Shown piece after piece: positions 35,167 through 47,436 of a stretch of DNA of 64,000 bases. The translations under genes and the position numbers were made by a program. How positions within the stretch are numbered: position 1 is the stretch's first letter; every line of letters starts with the position of its first letter. The notes beneath the pieces were generated by a model that ran no database searches, was not told the DNA's origin, and saw nothing but the letters and a program-made list of their open reading frames with translations. The DNA lies in the NCBI GenBank assembly GCA_039602395.1, contig JBCNJP010000006.1, forward strand, positions 58,154,429 through 58,218,428, written 5' to 3'. Source of the DNA: Deinandra increscens subsp. villosa (lineage: Eukaryota; Streptophyta; Magnoliopsida; Asterales; Asteraceae).

Positions 35167-37830
35167 TGTCACACCCCCAATTTCCACTAACGGAGTATAA
35201 CCGTGTGGGGTGTGATCCATACCAGGATCCTAGACTTCAGTTACAACCAAACCATAACAGAGTTTATAAATGGACATAAAACTTAAGTTACAATCCAGGA
35301 AGCAAATTTAAACAGTTTAGCGGAAGCATAATTAAGGTTTACAGTTAGGTTTTCAAAATGATGAGTTTAGTGTCTGAATTACATGAATCCCAAGTGAAAA
35401 TGGTAATGTGTACTGCCGCCGCCCGTGTCGTCCGTGATCCTTCTAGCGACCTGAAAAGCATTCAACAATCAAGTGTCAGCCAAGGCTGGTGAGTTCACTA
35501 AAGCGGTCTACACGTCACATGTAGACCTAATGTATATGAATAAAGAAAGGTAAAACACAATCAATAATCATAAGACCAGTAAAATTCCATATCGAAGGTA
35601 GCTAGCCTATAGTTATGTACACCTGAATTGTTCGTAACCGAAGCTGACAATGTTTTGATAGGGGGTACCTATGAACCTTGCCTTCCCGTGTCTTTACGGA
35701 TCACGGTGGGTAGGCTAACATTGATCTCAGTCCGACCGCCAGTCGGGAGGGTGCATCCCGTGCACCGCTGAGCAGGGGTGTCAATCCCCAGTAGTACTAC
35801 TCAATATTACCTCGCTACTGTATATTAACGGCCCGAAAGTAAGGACTTTTGTATTAAAAGCAATTCAGTGCAACATGTGATATTTTGTCGGAAAATTACT
35901 CAAGTAAAGAAATACCTTTACCGTTGGGTTGCCATCCTTCACCGGATGCAACTATCTGTGCGTTATCATCCTAAACCGGATATAACAATAATAGTAAGTG
36001 AACTCACCTTAGGGTGCACTAGTACTCAGCACTTGGTTCAACAGGTTGGCCAAAGTCAACCTATTCGGATAAATATGGCCTAATAAAATTAGAAGGTGTT
36101 GCTAGGACGAAATTAGCACATAAGCACCTAAACATGTTTCATGCGATCATACAAGTCACACAAGGCACATACAAGTCCCAAATTGGGAGAAAATCAAGAA
36201 ATTGCAATTTGAGTCAAAGTTGACACAGAAAGTCAAACTTCAAGCACCTAACTAGTGGCATAGCTAAAATCCACAATACTTGGAATTAACTTCTTAAATT
36301 TTACAGGCATATACTACATAACAATTAGGATTTGTTGCAAAAAGAATCAAGTAAAAACCTTGAGAAACGAAGAAGTTATGCACATCGGAAGTTGGCACTT
36401 TTTGACATTTAGCAAACTAGTTAAAGGAAATGAAAACTTGCATAACTCATTCAAAATTTGGAATTTAAACATCAAATTCTCCAGATCCTACATTTAACAT
36501 ATAACCATCAATTCCAAGTAGCAAACATACCATTAAAACAAGGTTTACATGCCCAACCATTTTGAAAAGTCCACTTTTTACTAAATTGGACAGCTTTGAG
36601 TACCCAACTTGCAGCAGTGTTTTGAGTGACCAAACGGAGGTCTTAGAAAGTGTGCGAGTAGCCGTTGTAAAGCTAAGACATCCTACTTTACTAGGGAAAA
36701 AGAATCAATCAGTTTCGAGCAAAATTGAGTAAGTTATGGCTGCTGCAAGTTGACCAAAAATTCTGGTCAAAGCTGTCAAGAATTTCAACTTTGCAAAAGT
36801 CTGGGATTTCAATTCTATGCTAACATTTGATCAATTAAACACCTCCTAACAAGTTTCTAACCATGATAACATATAATTTCTGTAGTGAACATGTTCATAC
36901 CAAAAGCATAGCAAAATCTCAATCATCAAGTTAACATACAAGCACATTGCACCTTATATCCATACCCAAACACCCACCTAACATTTAGAACACATGGAGC
37001 AAATTTATGAGGTAAATTTCCAGATCTAAAACCCACCACAAATCTGACCCAAAACATGAACTAGCATATCATAACCTAAATCAAGTTTCATGAGCATACA
37101 AACACTTCATTTAACACATAAACACCCAAAATTACACATGCAACTAAGAAATTTGGATTTCAAGTTCTAGGGCTTACAAGATTTGGGGAAAAATCGCAGG
37201 TAGAGGGAGAAGAGAAGAAGATGGAGCTTCCTTGTAGGTTCTTGAGTCTTGTAGTAGCTTGAATCCACTTCCTTGGGCTTGATTTCCACCAAATTCGAAG
37301 TGTGTGTGTTGTGTGTGTGAGAACCGTATGAAATGGGGGAAGGAGGAGAGAATGCGTGAGTGGGAGGGGAGGAGGGGGTCTTGGCAGATTTTTGGGTTAT
37401 AAAATGTTACACATTTGGCCCCTCTAGTTTCGTTTTAAACACCTTTAGCACATAACTCATTATAAATGGGTTTTTAACTAAAATTTGAAAAGTAGAAACA
37501 TTAAAAATGTTTTCTAAGTGTTTTTAACTTATTTAACGTGCAATGCTTAATCGGGATAGTATATTTATCATGTACGCCTAAAATTTTCAATTCACGCACG
37601 AAGTCCGGTTTTACCCGAAAACGCAAATTTTGCAATTTACACATAAAGTCATGAATTTAATTCACGAAACAAGTTACTAACATTAATTATCAAATAACAT
37701 TAACACATATGCAATGATTCAAATATCGGGTCACGGGTTCGCTAACGAAACTAACGGAGTTAACGGAAAAAGTTAACGGAGTTAACGGAAAAAGTTAGCG
37801 GAGTTAACTTGGGAAGTTGCAATTGTCACA
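35167..37830 (-). repeat. 3' LTR of LARD-like element
   Basis: Plus-strand ends TGTCACACCCCC...AATTGTCACA. From 35455 rightward it is about 99% identical to the other LTR by eye (roughly 20 differences). The first ~288 bp differ heavily, with many substitutions and indels. The short frame at 35868-36083 exists in both LTRs only because the LTRs are identical there. Confidence 0.9.
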
Positions 37831-37841
37831 GCCTCCCCATG
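37831..37841 (-). other. Polypurine tract
   Basis: Reverse complement CATGGGGAGGC abuts the 3' LTR. Two further 'GGGACGAAA' motifs (reverse complements near 37852 and 37930), typical of the Tekay gag-pol 3' junction, lie just upstream in element sense. Confidence 0.75.
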
Positions 37842-40800
37842 TTAAAGAATTTTCGTCCCGAAAATTGTCGTAATGCTCAAGGTGCGTAAAATTTCTGGTT
37901 GTCACATCGTCCCCGAGTTGAAAGGAAATTTCGTCCCAAAATTCGCCTTAGTGCTAATCGTTTCGCGGCTCGTTATGAGAGAATCCAAATTCTCTGTTCC
38001 AAGAGGAGTGATGGACGGTATATGATTAAAAAGCATCAAATGAACATTGCGCATGAGCGTATAAAGAGTGATTTTTCTATGACAAACGTATCCACGAGTT
38101 AGTTGAATCGCATCGCATGGTCAGGTTTGACAAGTGTCACGATGACACCGTATCCGAAGTCAAAATATTTAACGCGACGAAGTAACCATACGTCCGAGTA
38201 ACCTTTAGCTATAACGTTCATTATGATAACAGAAAATGTCGTGTCAAATGACACAGTAGAGACAAGAAGGAGGGTATAGACAAATGATGCTACAAGGAAT
38301 CATAGTACCAATAGCATGGCAAGTAAACGTGGAAATCTCATAAAGAGTCGCTCAGCTTCACCAAGCCGGTGACTGGTTTTGAATGTAGGCGTTCTCGCGA
38401 TAGATAAGTAATGATATGCCGGAAAATGCAATAACTAGAGGACAAATTGAAACATTTCACCAATTCCTATGGTGAACTGAGACGGGCATGGGTCTTGGAC
38501 AAATAAACGTCAATAAGAGTCCTGAAAAACATGTGATCCCCTGCTAGTGGAAAAAATATGTATGAGGGACAATGCGAAATCATAACAGAAGTAACATAAA
38601 TTTTTGCTTCTCAAGATAAAGTCTCTGTCTGTGATTTCAAGGTAAATCTGCAGCTCAGCACTGATCCCACCTTCCACATGCCGATAGTGCTTATGTATAG
38701 GGTGTACCGCAGCTAACCCACCACAGTACCAGCACGTTGAGGGTGTACCAGTTACTTTGCCATTCCTGGTTATTTGACAATTCTTGTTAGATAATATACT
38801 TGAAAATAAGGTGTCTTATGATTTTTTTCCCCAATGCTTTTGAGCTGAATGGGAGAGAAAGATTTGAAACCATGCAACATGTGAAAATTTTAAATTTTGA
38901 TACAAAAAGATTTTTCCACGTTTTCGGTCGGTAGGATCTTCGTCTACGGTGAGGATTATCAAGAGTTTAGCGTATGCAACGCGAATGCAATTTGAGTTTC
39001 TGAAGTGGATTCAAAAGATGAGGTAGTCTTTCACGTTCAGGTTTAAGATGAGGTTCGCCAACATGGGATATATCGTTACGCATATTACCCTCCGGTAAAA
39101 ATCCAAAATAAGGGTGACGTTCTAATGACCAAAAGGTTCTTTGTAGAAGCATAAATGATATCAAGTATGAGAATACAGACTCAGGATGAAGGGCGAGGTA
39201 GCTAGTGTAGGGTAGTTGCAACTACACGTTTCGAAGAGAGTCATCCTGTACAATTGACACAAATCCGGAGAAAAACAATTTGGGTCGACCGATATCAATG
39301 CGAATGTGTCAACGGTTGTACCGTACAGTAGGACAAATATCATGTAAGAACATCAGTTTATGTCGGTCCTCAAGAGTAAGTAAAGGTGCAAACGTGTATT
39401 AAGAGTGGGTTTCTGAAACACCTAGTGCTGACGAATTCGAAATACTATCTGGCTTTCAATGAGTGTAAATACGAATCGTAACTAAGGTTTCGCGAGGTCT
39501 ACTGCGTCTCGAAAAGTCGCGTTGCATATAAGATGTAGAAATATCGGGTACTTGGGTCACTTTCGGTGATTCTCGGGTAGCTCGCCGTATATACGATAAA
39601 TTTAAACGTGTCTTCGTCAAGTCTGAAGTCAATCTACTTCCTTACGCGTGTCTCAAAAGTTCGGGTCAATCATTCGATCAGTCACCACCGGTTATGAAGC
39701 AGGGATTACCAAAGAATGTTTTATAGGGAAGAAGGTATGAGAACAAGGGGTATCCATGTGTTTGCAATTTGTCGGTCGTCTCGATGTGGATGTTGTGGAA
39801 ACTTTCTCAGCATACTGCTACCTGTTGTATGTTGTCGATGTTGGTCGTGCAGGAGCGCTCGATGGTAAGGTATAAGTAGTGTCATCAAAGAGGTTAACTA
39901 GCCGCAATGGCTCAAGGCTGGATGACCATCCAAGTCACGAGAGATAGTAAGAGAAAAGCTTCGCTGGCAATCAAGTTCACAGATGAATCGAGTGTTAAAG
40001 ACGAAACAGGTCGTACGGGTTCAGGAAGTTATTTCACCAACATCACTCCGTTGGGTGAGCTTGCGTTTGTAGTGAGGTATAAAGTGTTTAAAATCGTGAC
40101 GAGACTGTTAACAACAAATTTTGACTCGTACAGACGTACCAGGGGTTCCTAGTCAAGAGAGGAAAACTTCACAAGATTTTCCCGCCGAGAGGTTGGTTTC
40201 AATGGTTGAGGTGTACTTGTCCATTCAAGATGTCTGGGTTTCCATCAGATTAGAGTTTATGGAGTTTTTGCACAATTGAGAGAGCTTGAAGAAGGGTTGT
40301 AGTAGTTAACGTCATAGGGGTGGAGTTAGCATCGTGGATAATTTAGAATCAGTGAAGAGTTTAACCACGGCTCGCTCACAGCGAGGGGAGATCTTATCGT
40401 CGGATGGTGTGAATGATAGGATGTTTTACCGGGGTTATCATTTGCGCAAGCATTTTTAAAGGATTTGATAGGTTGGAAATCATATATAGAAGAAATGAGA
40501 AATAGGTGTGATAGCGTAATGAATATGATTGAGGACTATAAGCCTGAGAATTGATGTCATAAGAGTTTTGAAATGAAAGGTCGTATTCCTTACAACTGAT
40601 GGTTTGCCCAGCAGAATTCCCCAGGGCTTCCATACACTGTAAATTACATTTACGTGTGCACCCGTAACGGTAATTTACCTTATATGGTCACACTGGTTCC
40701 TCTTACTTTAGCTACCAGGTTCGATGGGGTAGTATGGGGTTTCCAAGGGGTAAGTATCAAGAATGTGGTCATTAAATCAAAGGTAACTGACTGAGATTTG

Positions 40801-41937
40801 TCAAGGAGACAAGTTCTGAGAATAACAGCTCATCTAATTTAAAGTTTACCGTAGGTACGATTTGGTAAGCAAGTGGTTCAGCAGGAGTATGGGCAGGGCA
40901 TGCTACAATGCCCCCAACTTAACTTAAAGATATAGAGCAGTTATTGTCCGACTCGATCACGAGTCCGTTATACACACATATGTTTATATATATACAGAGA
41001 GAATATCATATTATTCTTAAGCATCACATGCCTGATTTCTTTTATGTTACTAAAGTCACATTCATGCTGAATTATCACACAACAACTATGCAATTAAAGT
41101 GTAAGGTCTAAACCGACCAAGAAAAAGAGTGTCAACATTCTAGGGTAGCCGACGCAGTTACAAGCATCCCATGAGAAATCATCTGATTCTATACAGTGCT
41201 GCCCTATACGAGGCTAAACAGCGTTCTTTACTAACGCACTACGATAAAGGTACTCTCGGTGTGTGTTAATGGGTATCTTACCCGAATAGGATCTACTACG
41301 ACTCCTATTTATGTTATAAGAGAGTAGGATCATTTGAGCCGAGGATATGTTGGATCATTGTCTTAGAGTCTAGACTGTCATGATCTAGGCCTAAAAGTAA
41401 ACCTGCCAAGGTTGTTAAGAATAAACAATGCTGTTAAGGGTTAAACAAGTCCGTAAAGATATCAGGATCCTAAACAATGGATCTTGCCCTATTCGTGAAG
41501 CTAGTGCATAACTACAAGCACTTACGATTGATCATTCAAGTTTTGTCGATGTAACCAAGTAAAAGATGGTGAATACATGCTTAAAAGGAATTCCTCTCTG
41601 ATTGCATCTTAGGTGGGTCTTACCCCAATAGGGTTCTTGATGGTCCTGTATACACTACACAGAAGGCCATGTGCATTCTAACATGTGGTACAAACAATTG
41701 CTACACCAATTCTCGTAGATTCTTCCAAGTGTCCTCTTGAAGTTCGCTAAGAACTGTTTAAGTCTGCTAAGTCATGTTCAAGTTCGCTAAGAATAAATGA
41801 AGTTTGCTAAGAAGAATTCACCAAGTTTGTTTATTATCTAATGTTGGTTTAGCTTGATTTGCATTTGTGTTGATCTTGTGACTGTATGTTTATTGGGTTG
41901 TCCAACACTTAGAATATGCTCAGGCTTAAATTGTTCT
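37842..41937 (-). other. Non-coding interior of LARD-like element
   Basis: About 4.1 kb without recognisable protein motifs on either strand. The longest frames (81-84 codons, such as 39907-40152 plus and 38967-39221 minus) show nothing familiar. A small repeat of 'AAGTT(C/T)GCTAAGA' (four copies, about 41738-41815) precedes the larger array. Confidence 0.6.
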
Positions 41938-42313
41938 TAACGATCAGGCCAAATTTACTCTTAACGACCTGACCCTTATGGCCTAACGATCTGCCTGGTT
42001 TTGGTCTTAACGACCTGACCTGGTTTGGTCTTAACGACCTGACCTGGTTTGGTCTTAACGACCTGACCTAGTTTGGTCTTAACGATCTGCACATGAAATG
42101 TGCTTAACGATCTGACCTTGTTCTTCTTAACGATCAGCCCCCTCTTGGCTCTAACGATCTGACTCTAACGATCTGATCCTAACGATCTGACTCTATGCCT
42201 TAACGACTTGCTCATGCTAACGATCTGCTCAATATGGCCTTAACGACCAGAGTGCAAACCTAACGACCTGGAGTATCCTTAACGATCTGGCCTGGCTGAA
42301 CTTAACAATCAGG
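41938..42313 (-). repeat. Spaced TTAACGA(C/T)CTG motif array in LARD leader
   Basis: About 18 copies of (T)TAACGA(T/C)C(T/A)G in 375 bp. A central run is nearly regular (TGGTTTGGTCTTAACGACC, 24-bp period) and the rest is spaced irregularly. In element sense the motif is CAGRTCGTTA, lying about 180-560 bp downstream of the primer site. Confidence 0.85.
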
Positions 42314-42486
42314 TATTTTACCCAAAAATTTCTATCTCTACACTAACACATGACAAGAGTTCTAAGTAAGGATCATCTTCAGCACGCGGGGCAGTACTTT
42401 TGGGAGTTAGGTTGTAACCAAATTTTCAAAAACAGTTACAGTTCAGAAATTTTTCTTTTAAAATGTTCTGGTTCGCTGTAACCAAG

Positions 42487-42498
42487 GGCTCTGATACC
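42487..42498 (-). other. Primer binding site (tRNA-iMet)
   Basis: Reverse complement TGGTATCAGAGC, 4 bp (GATT) from the 5' LTR. Confidence 0.9.
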
Positions 42499-42502
42499 AA
42501 TC

Positions 42503-45188
42503 TGTCACACCCCCAATTTCCACTAACGGAGTATAACCGTGTGGGGTGTGATCCAGACCAGGATCCAAGTCTTCAGTTACAACCAAGCCATAGTTAAAGG
42601 GTATAACCAGTCATGTATTACATTTAAGTTACAATCCAGAGTTTACATTTCAACGAAATCAGCGGAAGCATTAATTAAGATTTACAAGGTTAGTTGTTTA
42701 GTCAAAAGTGATTAGCTAAAGTATCTAAAATACATGATTTCCAAAAGGGTTTTACAAAAGGTAAGTATACTGCCAACGCCCGTGCCATCCATGATCCTCC
42801 AAGCAACCTGGAAAGCATTCAACAATCAAGTGTCAGCCAAGGCTGGTGAGTTCACTAAAGCGGTCTACACGTCACATGTAGACCTAATGTATATGAATAA
42901 AGAAAGGTAAAACACAATCAATAATCATAAGACCAGTAAAATTCCATATCGTAGGTAGCTAGCCTATAGTTATGTACACCTGAATTGTTCGTAACCGAAG
43001 CTGACAATGTTTTGATAGGGGGTACCTATGAATTTGCCTTCCCGTGTCTTGACGGATCACGGTGGGTAGGCTAACATTGATCTCAGTCCGACCGCCAGTC
43101 GGGAGGGTGCATCCCGTGCACCGCTGAGCGGGGGTGTCAATCCCCAGTAGTACTACTCAATATTACCTCGCTACTGTATATTAACGGCCCGAAAGTAAGG
43201 ACTTTTGTATTTAAAAGCAATTCAGTGCTACATGTGATATTTTGTCGGAAAATTACTCAAGTAAAGAAATACCTTTACCGTTGGGTTGCCATCCTTTACC
43301 GGATGCAACTATCTGTGCGTTATCATCCTAAACTGGATATAACAATAATAGTAAGTGAACTCACCTTAGGGTGCACTAGTACTCAGCACTTGGTTCAACA
43401 GGTTGGCCAAAGTCAACCTATTCGGATAAATATGGCCTAATAAAATTAGAAGGTGTTGCTAGGACGAAATTAGCACATAAGCACCTAAACATGTTTCATG
43501 CGATCATACAAGTCACACAAAGCACATACAAGTCCCAAATTGGGAGAAAATCAAGAAATTGCAATTTGAGTCAAAGTTGACACAGAAAGTCAAACTTCAA
43601 GCACCTAACTAGTGGCATAGCTAAAATCCACAATACTTGGAATTAACTTCTTAAATTTTACAGGCATATACTACATAACAATTAGGATTTGTTTCAAAAA
43701 GAATCAAGTAAAAACCTTGAGAAACGAAGAAGTTATGCACATCGGAAGTTGGCACTTTTTGACATTTAGCAAACTAGTTAAAGGAAATGAAAACTTGCAT
43801 AACTCATTCAAAATTTGGAATTTAAACATCAAATTCTCCAGATCCTACATTTAACATATAACCATCAATTCCAAGTAGCAAACATACCATTAAAACAAGG
43901 TTTACATGCCCAACCATTTTGAAAAGTCCACTTTTTACTAAATTGGACAGCTTTGAGTACCCAACTTGCAGCAGTGTTTTGAGTGACCAAACGGAGGTCT
44001 TAGAAAGTGTGCGAGTAGCCGTTGTAAAGCTAAGACATCCTACTTTACTAGGGAAAAAGAATCAATCAGTTTCGAGCAAAATTGAGTAAGTTATGGCTGC
44101 TGCAAGTTGACCAAAAATTCTGGTCAAAGCTGTCAAGAATTTCAACTTTGCAAAAGTCTGGGATTTCAATTCTATGCTAACATTTGATCAATTAAACACC
44201 TCCTAACAAGTTTCTAACCATGATAACATATAATTTCTGTAGTGAACATGTTCATACCAAAAGCATAGCAAAATCTCAATCATCAAGTTAACATACAAGC
44301 ACATTGCACCTTATATCCATACCCAAACACCCACCTAACATTTAGAACACATGGAGCAAATTTATGAGGTAAATTTCCAGATCTAAAACCCACCACAAAT
44401 CTGACCCAAAACATGAACTAGCATATCATAACCTAAATCAAGTTTCATGAGCATACAAACACTTCATTTAACACATAAACACCCAAAATTACACATGCAA
44501 CTAAGAAATTTGGATTTCAAGTTCTAGGGCTTACAAGATTTGGGGAAAAAATCGCAGGTAGAGGGAGAAGAGAAGAAGATGGAGCTTCCTTGTAGGTTCT
44601 TGAGTCTTGTAGTAGCTTGAATCCACTTCCTTGGGCTTGATTTCCACCAAATTCGAAGTGTGTGTGTTGTGTGTGTGAGAACCGTATGAAATGGGGGAAG
44701 GAGGAGAGAATGCGTGAGTGGGAGGGGAGGAGGGGGTCTTGGCAGATTTTTGGGTTATAAAATGTTACACATTTGGCCCCTCTAGTTTCGTTTTAAACAC
44801 CTTTAGCACATAACTCATTTTAAATGGGTTTTTAACTAAAACTTGAAAAGTAGAAACATTAAAAATGTTTTCTAAGTGTTTTTAACTTATTTAACGTGCA
44901 ATGCTTAATCGGGATAGTATATTTATCATGTACGCCTAAAAATTCCAATTCACGCACGAAGTCCGGTTTTACCCGAAAACGCAAATTTTGCAATTTACAC
45001 ATAAAGTCATGAATTTAATTCACGAAACAAGTTACTAACATTAATTATCAAATAACATTAACACATATGCACTGATTCAAATAACGGGTCACGGGTTCGC
45101 TAACGGAACTAACGGAGTTAACGGAAAAAGTTAACGGAGTTAACGGAAAAAGTTAGCGGAGTTAACTTGGGAAGTTGCAATTGTCACA
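42503..45188 (-). repeat. 5' LTR of LARD-like element
   Basis: 2686 bp. Partner of 35167-37830. Its first ~309 plus-strand bases are the divergent portion; from 42812 on it is near-identical to the partner. Confidence 0.9.
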
Positions 45189-45534
45189 GTTTATGTTGAA
45201 ATATAACTAGATTCATGCCATGTGTTCTCTCCTATGTTAGATATAATGGTTTAATCATCAAATGGAAATTTCATAATGTATTATGACTAGATCTAGGACA
45301 TGCATGATAGATCTAGGGTTGATATTGATAAAAATGGTATATATGATGTTGCATGATGATATAGTCATTATGTTCGACTTTATTTTACTTCCATGATGAT
45401 ATTTGTTTACTTGTGATCCCATGATTATGCCTTAGCTTTAGGATTGACTTTTATCGTACGTATCGCCATAACCAATCACCAACGAGTCGTCGAGTCGATT
45501 GTGTCATGAAATTAAATCAAATATTTATTTATTT
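45189..45534. other. Non-coding; nothing identified
   Basis: Right flank of the LARD-like element. 'GATTCATGCCATGTGTT' (45216-45232) is, inverted, similar to the left flank of the same element near 35130-35145. Confidence 0.4.
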
Positions 45535-45801
45535 ATTTTCTCTGTCTCATTAGTCGTCAAGATCATCTCTACGCATCTTAGGCTCCCCATTTTCTTATGG
45601 GTATGTGTACCGAACTTTAATTGGTACCCACAAATCTACATCATTTGTTCCAACATATGCTTCAAAACGTTTCTTTCAATTGTGATAATCTTCTAATTTC
45701 ACCAGTTTTGGCACTTTCTAACTAGGACCAAATTCGTTATCATAATTAAGCATTGCTTGTATTATAGTTTGAACAACAGCAAACGCTTGAAAATCATTCA
45801 T
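45535..45801 (-). pseudogene. Copia-like gag N-terminal relic
   Basis: From ATG at 45799-45801 the minus strand reads MNDFQAFAVVQTIIQAMLNY, then KVPKLVKLEDY and DVDLWVPIKVRY. It is plainly homologous to the Gag at 52383 (MSEFQAFAVMQSAMQTMLNF). Stops follow 'FGPS', 'EDYHN' and 'YTYP'. The region to the left is unrelated, so the gene is truncated after about 85 codons. Confidence 0.8.
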
Positions 45802-45849
45802 CTTGAAACTTATAACTTTCTACCTTAACAAACCAAGAAAATCTCAAAT

Positions 45850-46140
45850 TCAAAGAACTGAAATGTTCCAATGAACGAACTAGAATTAAAAATGAGCGAA
45901 CGAACCAGAACTGAACGAACTGAGAATTTCAACGAACTAAAGATCCAACGAACTAGAGTCAACGAACTAACACTAAGAATCTTGAACGAACTCAGGAACT
46001 CTCAACGAACAAACAAAGCTTAACGAACTCACAATGAATGAACCAAAACTCTCAAAGAACGAACTGAATTAGCACTAAACGAACCAAGAATAATGATCAA
46101 CAAACTTGTAGTTCGTTGAGTCACAGATCAACGAACTTAA
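45850..46140 (-). repeat. (AA)CGAACT motif cluster in relic leader
   Basis: Some fifteen spaced CGAAC(T/C/A) motifs between the gag relic and its degenerate primer site. The flanking base is A rather than the C of the other copies, so this lineage's motif has shifted to ACGAACT. Confidence 0.65.
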
Positions 46141-46340
46141 TCAGTTTCTCTCAATTTTCTAAAATTTGACCAATTTAAACGAATAGAACCTACCAGATGG
46201 ACATCTTAACAATTTTGGACATTTTGAAAGGTTTCAAAACACAAAATACTCAAGAATATAGCAAAAGAGAGTAAAATACTTGTGAAAAAGTTCAAAAATG
46301 ACTAGTTTTGACACTAAAATACAAAGTAGATCAGACCAAA

Positions 46341-46610
46341 TGCTCTGATACTATTTATAAAACCGTTTGACGGATCGTCCACTTGCTACGGATCAAAGAC
46401 GCGACATATTGAACAAATAACACAAGATCTAAATAGGAATTTTCGTATTAGAGTGACACACACATAATACAGAACTCAGGAATACAGTTTAGCGCGCACA
46501 ATACTCTATCTGGACAGAGCACTCAAAGATGCATCCTCAAAAAATGAGCTCTCATCAACATTATATAGTTGTCACTAGTCTAGCGAACCAGACTGTTGTG
46601 ATTCATAATC
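46341..46610 (-). mobile_element. Degenerate primer site and partial LTR of gag-relic element
   Basis: GCTCTGATACTA (46341-46352) is the primer site with one change. The following 'GGATCGTCCACTTGCTACGG' corresponds to the start of the related LTRs. The usual '...ATCAACA' end is not found, so the LTR is broken near 46610. Confidence 0.5.
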
Positions 46611-47074
46611 ATTCGTGAGATGAAAGTTTAAGAGATTAAGGGTTATAATTCACAGATACTTATTAAAGAAATGATATTGGACGTAACTCGCTTCAAAACT
46701 AACTTTATTGATCAAGGTCATAAATAGTTTTGAAAATTGTATGATCGTCACGTCCCCAGACCTGAGAAACATATAGAGACTAACATTAGTGGAGGATAGT
46801 TCTTTGATTTTATCTAACACTGGATCTTAATAAGATAGTAGTAAGGGTACTTGATTGGGAACCAATCTGAAGCTAAGTGGGAGTTGTATGCTGTCAAAGG
46901 GATTTTGTACTTCTCAAAATGAGAAGATGAACATCTAGGCGCCTTCGTAGGATCAAACGGGTGAAAAGTGTGGCCACACTCAAAATAAGAGGTAGTTTGT
47001 CATCCACTTTGGTTCTGATACGAAAATAATAATGGTTGAACAAAATATGATATTGATTACAAATCCATGTCTCT
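46611..47074 (+). mobile_element. Left interior piece of older plus-strand copia element
   Basis: Non-coding as read. It is contiguous, once the insertion at 47075-53216 is discounted, with 53217-53418 and the LTR at 53419. The phrase AAGTGGGAGTTGTATG (46877-46892) resembles the polypurine tract beside that LTR. Assignment is inferential. Confidence 0.35.
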
Positions 47075-47422
47075 TGAAAATGCGTGAGCATCGGATCGTC
47101 TACTCGATCTAGCTAATCGGACATCGAAACGTAATTAACCGATTGATATATTGATCAAAACGAACAATTACAATCAGTAACACTCAGAATACAGACACAG
47201 AGAAACACTCTCAGAAACACACACTTAGCAGAAATTTCTCACGCTCAGAAGTACAAATTACAAAGACCAAACAACTATTTATACCCAGCTGGCCGAGCTT
47301 CGGCCGAACCTCAGGTTCGGCCAGTCCGAACTCCAGGTTCGGACCTAGTTCGGCCAGACCTAATTGACTGGATTTTATTCTTTGTTTGATACTTCACACG
47401 ACGCACATATCAGGTATCAACA
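47075..47422 (-). repeat. 3' LTR of copy II
   Basis: 348 bp with one copy of the CCGAACCTCAGGTTCGG palindrome (centred at 47312) and TATAAATAG (reverse complement of 47275-47283). Confidence 0.9.
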
Positions 47423-47436
47423 AACTCACCCTCGTC
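47423..47436 (-). other. Polypurine tract
   Basis: Reverse complement ACGAGGGTGAGTT abuts the LTR. Two more purine runs (reverse complements around 47484-47494 and 47536-47546) follow, as in copy I. Confidence 0.7.

Larger units (their letters stand above)
35167..45188 (-). mobile_element. LARD-like non-coding LTR retrotransposon (Tekay-derived), 10 kb
   Basis: Two direct repeats of 2664 and 2686 bp bound a 4.67-kb interior. The primer site beside the right LTR and polypurine tract beside the left one show it reads leftward. Primer-site context TGGTATCAGAGCCCTTGGTTAC and the TGTGACA...TGTGACA ends are those of Tekay/del chromovirus-type gypsy elements. No open frame beyond about 85 codons exists and no gag, RT or integrase motif is visible, so it fits the LARD class. 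Flanks do not match as a target duplication (GAATC versus GTTTA). Confidence 0.85.

Noticed and set aside
35868..36083. 71-codon plus frame repeated at 43225-43440, which might look like a conserved small gene.
   Set aside because: Both lie at the same place in the two LTRs of one element, whose near-identity alone explains the conservation; no known domain.
39907..40152. 81-codon plus frame in the LARD-like interior (MAQGWMTIQVTRD...).
   Set aside because: No recognisable domain, antisense to the element, and isolated among short random frames.
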